NCBI GenBank assembly: GCA_009787745.1
Contig: WQST01000006.1
Location: forward strand, 1 to 9,803
Direction of reading: 5' to 3'
Source: Lachnospiraceae bacterium
GTDB lineage: Bacteria; Bacillota; Clostridia; Lachnospirales; Lachnospiraceae
Length of the DNA stretch: 9,803 nt
Shown: piece by piece, positions 6,588-9,803 of the stretch
Position numbering within the stretch: position 1 is the stretch's first letter
Layout: each line of letters starts with the position of its first letter
The notes under the pieces: model-generated
Database searches by the model: none
What the model was told of the DNA's origin: nothing
What the model saw: the letters and a program-made list of their open reading frames with translations, nothing else
Translations under genes and position numbers: made by a program

Positions 6588-7340
6588 CTACAGCCGCCAC
6601 CCGACGTCTTTTTTCACAATTTTCGCAGGGCTTCCCAATAGCAGTACATTATCCGACTTGGAAAAATCTTTTGTGACAGTACTTTGCGACCCGACAATAC
6701 TGCCACTACTTACGAAAGCGCCCTTCAAAACCAAAGAACCGGGACATACCCAGACCTGATTGCCTATCACAATATCTTTAGCGCGATTAATTTTCTTATT
6801 TGTTATCGTATCATAAATGACATGACTGTCATAATTCTTAATAACCACATTTTCCGAAATACGCGCCGAACGCCCAATCAGAACTAATCTTCCTTCCCCC
6901 GCATAAAGGCAAGTAAGCCGCGTCCGATTCGGCCGATTTCCAAGCCAAGCAAAACCGCCGATTTGCGTATCGTCATCACAGGTAAGCAAACTGCCGGAAT
7001 TTTCCGCACCTATCTCAACATTATTATAAACCTGATTTTCCCCAAGGATAATCTTGCAACCATCCCCCTTAATCCAAATTTGTGTATTACGCAGATTTAA
7101 TCCATTATCAATAGTGATTTGATTATTATCCCCTTCAACAAAAATGTTAGATTTATACATAACGCCAAAACCTAATGAGACTATGTTTCCGCTTCCGCTT
7201 AAGTTAATCGGGCTTCTGATTCGCAGAGGATTAAGCAAACCGACTATCTTATTACCGCGGCGGCGAACACGGCTAAAGCTAAGGATTGATGCAAAGAAAT
7301 GAATAAATTTATTTTTGTATAATATTTTTCTGCGTAACAT
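6588..7340 (-). CDS. Left-handed beta-helix acyltransferase (hexapeptide-repeat acetyltransferase)
   Basis: A 250-residue protein built largely of hexapeptide-like repeats. Short strands rich in I/V/L with G/N turns run from about residue 45 to 220 (for example GDNNQITIDNGL and GDGCKIILGENQ). The C-terminal module has the features of acetyl-CoA sugar acetyltransferases: NYDSHVIYD with candidate catalytic H173, DIVIGNQVWV (189-198), GSIVGSQSTVTK (213-224) and LLLGSPAKIVK (233-243). The family transfers an acyl group, usually acetyl, to a sugar hydroxyl or amine; here it probably decorates the glycan made by the neighbouring glycosyltransferases. The ATG at 7340 has GGAGG (7346-7350) 5 nt upstream, inside the end of the GT4 gene, and the coding regions overlap by 32 nt. 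It is the last gene of the glycan operon. Acceptor and acyl donor are not readable. Confidence 0.92.
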   Translation of the reverse strand: MLRRKILYKNKFIHFFASILSFSRVRRRGNKIVGLLNPLRIRSPINLSGSGNIVSLGFGVMYKSNIFVEGDNNQITIDNGLNLRNTQIWIKGDGCKIILGENQVYNNVEIGAENSGSLLTCDDDTQIGGFAWLGNRPNRTRLTCLYAGEGRLVLIGRSARISENVVIKNYDSHVIYDTITNKKINRAKDIVIGNQVWVCPGSLVLKGAFVSSGSIVGSQSTVTKDFSKSDNVLLLGSPAKIVKKDVGWRL

Positions 7341-8436
7341 TTTCTCCTCCGTATATCTCTGTCAGTTGCTTGGTATAGTGAGCTGCCGTATGTGCTAAAG
7401 AATAATGATAAGCGTCATTGGCCAATGCCTGATAATCAATGCTCCCTGACAGGACTGCTTCAATCACCTTGACTAAAGCTTGCCGATTTCCTTCTTCATA
7501 CATCGTGACCCGCAACCCATTATCATCCAAATCCCTAATCGCCTCAATATTAGAGGCAAGAACAGGCAACTTGCATTTCGCCGCTTCAAGTACTGTTAGC
7601 GGCTGTCCCTCATACTTAGAAGTCAAAAGCATCATATCCGCTATCTTCAGATAATCCGACACATTTTCGACATACCCTTCCAGAACAACATTCGCTAATT
7701 CCTTATCGGCAATTAACGTTTCGAACTTCGCCCGCAATTCCCCTTCCCCAAGAATGAGAAAGTAAACGTTACGATTACGAAAAACCTTCGCCGCCCTAAG
7801 TATTTCTAACTGGTTTTTTTGGTCGGTAAGCCTGCCGACATTAACAAACAAAAAAGCATTATCAGGGACACCTATCCGATTGCGCGTAATTACCTCACCA
7901 TCATTAGCGGAAATATTTCCCGCGAAATTATGAAGAATAATAATTTTATCAGCGCGAATTTTTTCGGTTATCATGCAAAAACGCTTAACTGACTCCGAGA
8001 CGGCAATTAAAGAAACGCGGCCGCATAGATTAACAGTAACACAATTAAAGAAACGAAGCAATAACGAATTAATAGTTTTCTTACGCTTCCATTCATCACA
8101 GTTATGAATAGTACTGATAATCTTACCATGAGACGAGAAAAGTCCCGCCGCCCTGCCAATTGAATCCGCCCTAACCAGATGGGTGTGAATGATATCGGGA
8201 TTAAATTGTTTAATAATTCTCCGAACAATAAATAGCGATTTCATTACTCCCCTTTTCGGTGCAAGCGAAATAACATCAATACCTTCTTTTCGAAAATACG
8301 GAAGCAAATCATGCTCATCAAGAAAATAAACAACCTTCTGTATATTCCCCAAAACCTTATGCTCTTTACAGACAGAAAGGAGTAATTTTTCCGCGCCCCC
8401 TTGCCCCAGCCCGGAAATTAAATGTAATATACGCAT
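7309..8436 (-). CDS. GT4 family glycosyltransferase (GT-B fold)
   Basis: A complete 375-residue GT4 enzyme. The N-terminal Rossmann half begins RILHLISGLGQGGAEKLLL, with the GxGGAE loop near 10-16, and DIIHTHLVRAD (81-91). The C-terminal donor-binding half begins around VNVGRLTDQKNQ (198-209), with R202 and K207 positioned to contact the nucleotide phosphates. Then come LILGEGELR (227-235) and the EX7E motif with E276 and E284 (YEGQPLTVLEAA). These are retaining enzymes acting at the inner membrane face on polyprenol-linked glycans. The start at 8436 is 1 nt after the stop of the radical SAM gene, with AAGGA about 8 nt upstream. The last dozen residues are encoded in the overlap with the acyltransferase. 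The likely role is one sugar-addition step in capsule or exopolysaccharide repeat-unit assembly. Confidence 0.95.
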   Translation of the reverse strand: MRILHLISGLGQGGAEKLLLSVCKEHKVLGNIQKVVYFLDEHDLLPYFRKEGIDVISLAPKRGVMKSLFIVRRIIKQFNPDIIHTHLVRADSIGRAAGLFSSHGKIISTIHNCDEWKRKKTINSLLLRFFNCVTVNLCGRVSLIAVSESVKRFCMITEKIRADKIIILHNFAGNISANDGEVITRNRIGVPDNAFLFVNVGRLTDQKNQLEILRAAKVFRNRNVYFLILGEGELRAKFETLIADKELANVVLEGYVENVSDYLKIADMMLLTSKYEGQPLTVLEAAKCKLPVLASNIEAIRDLDDNGLRVTMYEEGNRQALVKVIEAVLSGSIDYQALANDAYHYSLAHTAAHYTKQLTEIYGGENVTQKNIIQK

Positions 8437-8437
8437 A

Positions 8438-9331
8438 CTAATTTTCCTTCACGCACTGAAAAGCAGGCGGAATCTGTTTACGCCGCTTCGTTAACTCACA
8501 ATGCCCACAAGCCGAGACCATTACCTTATTATAAAAATCAATTAGCTTCTGTTTCGTTAGATGCCCGTCAATACTTATCCTGTCGGCATTATTAACCAAA
8601 ATGCCGAGGTTCGCCATATGCGCGCTGCGCGGGCAAGTATAAAGATATCCCTTGAATAATGTTTTACATTCAGCAGTCGCACATGTTTTATAAGATTGCT
8701 TTATTTCTTCATCGGTAAATCCCTTATCTGATAAATCACCATAATCAATCCAATTACTGTAACCGATAATTTCAAAACAAATCCCTTCTTTATCAAAAAG
8801 CGTAATCAATTCATGAAGTCTAAATGATTTATCTCCGTAATCACTGATATGAACCGTCACTTTCTTATTTTTTAGCTGCTCGGTAATATTCTCCGGCGGT
8901 AAAACAGTTCCGTTAGTGACGATTTGGATATGCTTTATAAAAGCTTTCGCGTTAAGTAAATCAAGCACTTCTTTTATCTGCGGATATATAAAAGGTTCCC
9001 CGCCCAAAAGCTGACAAATACTGAGTTCGCAAACCACCTTTTCAAGTGCTTCAACATCTTTGATGATATTTTCAAACGGATTATGCTGAGGAGAATCATA
9101 ATATGGCATCAGATTCGCACAGTTCAAACAACGGAGACTGCATCGCTCGGTTAAAGCAATTTCGGCATATGGCATGAAAAAACTTTTTCTTGCTTTGATA
9201 AAACGGCATAGCGCAAACGGGGACAAAAAAAGCGTCAGGATTCTTTTGTACATCCCGAAAGTGAGTTTTTTATAAAATGGAAACTTTTGTTCCAATGTGC
9301 GGACTAAGATTAATTTATTATATCTGTTCAT
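8438..9331 (-). CDS. Radical SAM protein with C-terminal auxiliary cysteines, in a glycan operon
   Basis: A 297-residue radical SAM protein. C64, C68 and C71 form CX3CX2C (CSLRCLNC), followed by LLGGEPF (108-114) and VTNGT (138-142). The C-terminal third has C217, C222, C233, C275, C278 and C293, including C-X4-C and C-X2-C pairs, enough for a SPASM/twitch-like auxiliary iron-sulfur site. The first 50 residues are basic and hydrophobic and may touch the membrane. From memory, proteins of this pattern (PYAEI-LTERC-LRC--CANLM, GGEPF, SDYG) recur in capsule and surface-glycan loci, but I know of no established reaction. It sits between two GT4 genes with 1-3 nt gaps; AGAGG about 8 nt before the ATG lies inside the upstream gene. 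Plausible roles are radical modification of a sugar, a lipid carrier or a small peptide. It clearly differs from the radical SAM enzyme at the left end. Confidence 0.92.
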   Translation of the reverse strand: MNRYNKLILVRTLEQKFPFYKKLTFGMYKRILTLFLSPFALCRFIKARKSFFMPYAEIALTERCSLRCLNCANLMPYYDSPQHNPFENIIKDVEALEKVVCELSICQLLGGEPFIYPQIKEVLDLLNAKAFIKHIQIVTNGTVLPPENITEQLKNKKVTVHISDYGDKSFRLHELITLFDKEGICFEIIGYSNWIDYGDLSDKGFTDEEIKQSYKTCATAECKTLFKGYLYTCPRSAHMANLGILVNNADRISIDGHLTKQKLIDFYNKVMVSACGHCELTKRRKQIPPAFQCVKEN

Positions 9332-9334
9332 CCT

Positions 9335-9803
9335 CTAATCCTCTGTAAGCAAATCCTGCCAAGCTAAAACGGCACGGTCGAAAGAAAAATCGCTTGCCCT
9401 GCTTTTATTTTTCTCTTCACAATTAAAGTATTTTTTGCTTTTTGCTATTCTGTTCATTGCGATAGACAAACTCTCTTCATTTAAAGAGGTCAAAATACCA
9501 AAATCACAACATTCAATCCCACTTATAAGCTGTCCGAAAGTACCCGGTGCGATTATTTCGCGCGGCCCTGAATAACAATCCGTCGATATCACAGGGACAC
9601 CCAACGAAAGTGCTTCCAGTAAAACAACGCCGAAACCCTCATAATCCGAACTAAGCACAAAAGCCTTTGCCGCTTTAATATACGGAAGCGGATTTTTTAT
9701 GAAACCCGTGAAAATAACATTTTGCGTAAGCTTAAGTGATTCTGTTAGTGCGTTAAGTTCATCGCGTTTATTGCCGTCACCGATAATAATTAGCTTTGCA
9801 TCG
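9335..9803 (-). CDS. GT4 family glycosyltransferase (C-terminal part, runs off the right edge)
   Basis: The frame stays open to the window edge and encodes the donor-binding half of a GT4 enzyme, about 155 residues. It runs from LIIIGDGNKRDEL through NVIFTGFIKNPLPYI to SSDYEGFGVVLLEA, with the EX7E motif, and then GVPVISTDCYSGPREII. The last block resembles polyprenol-linked N-acetylhexosamine transferases (PglH/PglJ-like), but this is only pattern memory. A GTG at 9658 could be taken as a start, but it lies in the middle of the conserved domain, so it is an internal valine. The stop is 3 nt before the next start, so it is translated together with the radical SAM gene. The promoter of the glycan operon must lie beyond the right edge. 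Confidence 0.94.
   Translation of the reverse strand, partial: DAKLIIIGDGNKRDELNALTESLKLTQNVIFTGFIKNPLPYIKAAKAFVLSSDYEGFGVVLLEALSLGVPVISTDCYSGPREIIAPGTFGQLISGIECCDFGILTSLNEESLSIAMNRIAKSKKYFNCEEKNKSRASDFSFDRAVLAWQDLLTED

Noticed and set aside
6405..6641. 78-codon plus-strand frame containing FEEFINFLENTDGIKALIEVL.
   Set aside because: It starts inside the small minus-strand gene, ends inside the acyltransferase gene and has no ribosome binding site.
9335..9658. Reading the right-edge gene as a complete 107-residue protein starting at GTG 9658.
   Set aside because: The frame stays open to the window end and encodes the expected preceding GT4 segments, so the gene is cut by the window edge, not short.
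1..9803. CRISPR arrays, tRNA/rRNA genes, transposase genes and long direct repeats.
   Set aside because: None seen by reading both strands. A computed repeat and tRNA scan was not possible here.

Overview
The window looks like Bacillota (Firmicutes) DNA, most likely an anaerobic Clostridia-type bacterium. The clues are moderate-to-low GC, purine-rich AGGAGG-type ribosome binding sites, consensus sigma-A-like promoters, and families often met in gut Clostridia. That taxonomic call is an inference; there is no rRNA or other marker gene here. No tRNA, rRNA, CRISPR array or complete mobile element was recognised.

Layout, following the dominant minus strand from the right end: (1) 9803-6588 is a tightly packed glycan-biosynthesis operon. 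It holds a 3' part of a GT4 glycosyltransferase (its 5' end lies outside), a radical SAM protein with extra C-terminal cysteines, a complete GT4 glycosyltransferase, and a left-handed beta-helix acyltransferase that overlaps the GT4 by 32 nt. (2) 6587-4818 is an AT-rich interruption. It contains a plus-strand gene for a 305-aa, charged, largely helical protein behind a perfect-consensus promoter, a short ORF that may be a gene remnant in its leader, two near-perfect palindromes upstream, and a convergent 67-aa minus-strand gene of antitoxin-like appearance. (3) 4817-3801 is a GT2 glycosyltransferase. (4) 3750-1 is a separate operon with its own promoter: a nucleotidyltransferase-fold protein, an ABC exporter, a PqqD-like peptide-binding protein and a radical SAM enzyme that runs off the left edge. 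Two junctions are TAATG stop/start overlaps, so the products are probably made in coupled amounts.

How they may work together: group 4 has the logic of a RiPP (ribosomally made, modified peptide) pathway. The PqqD-like protein would present a leader peptide to the radical SAM enzyme, and the ABC protein would export the product. The nucleotidyltransferase-fold protein is the unexplained member, and no precursor peptide is visible, so it must lie beyond the left edge or elsewhere. Groups 1 and 3 look like parts of a capsule, exopolysaccharide or cell-wall glycan locus. Whether the peptide pathway and the glycan pathway are linked or merely neighbours cannot be decided from this sequence. The most interesting points are the peptide-modification operon with its NTase, the radical SAM protein embedded among glycosyltransferases, and the plus-strand island of the 305-aa protein.
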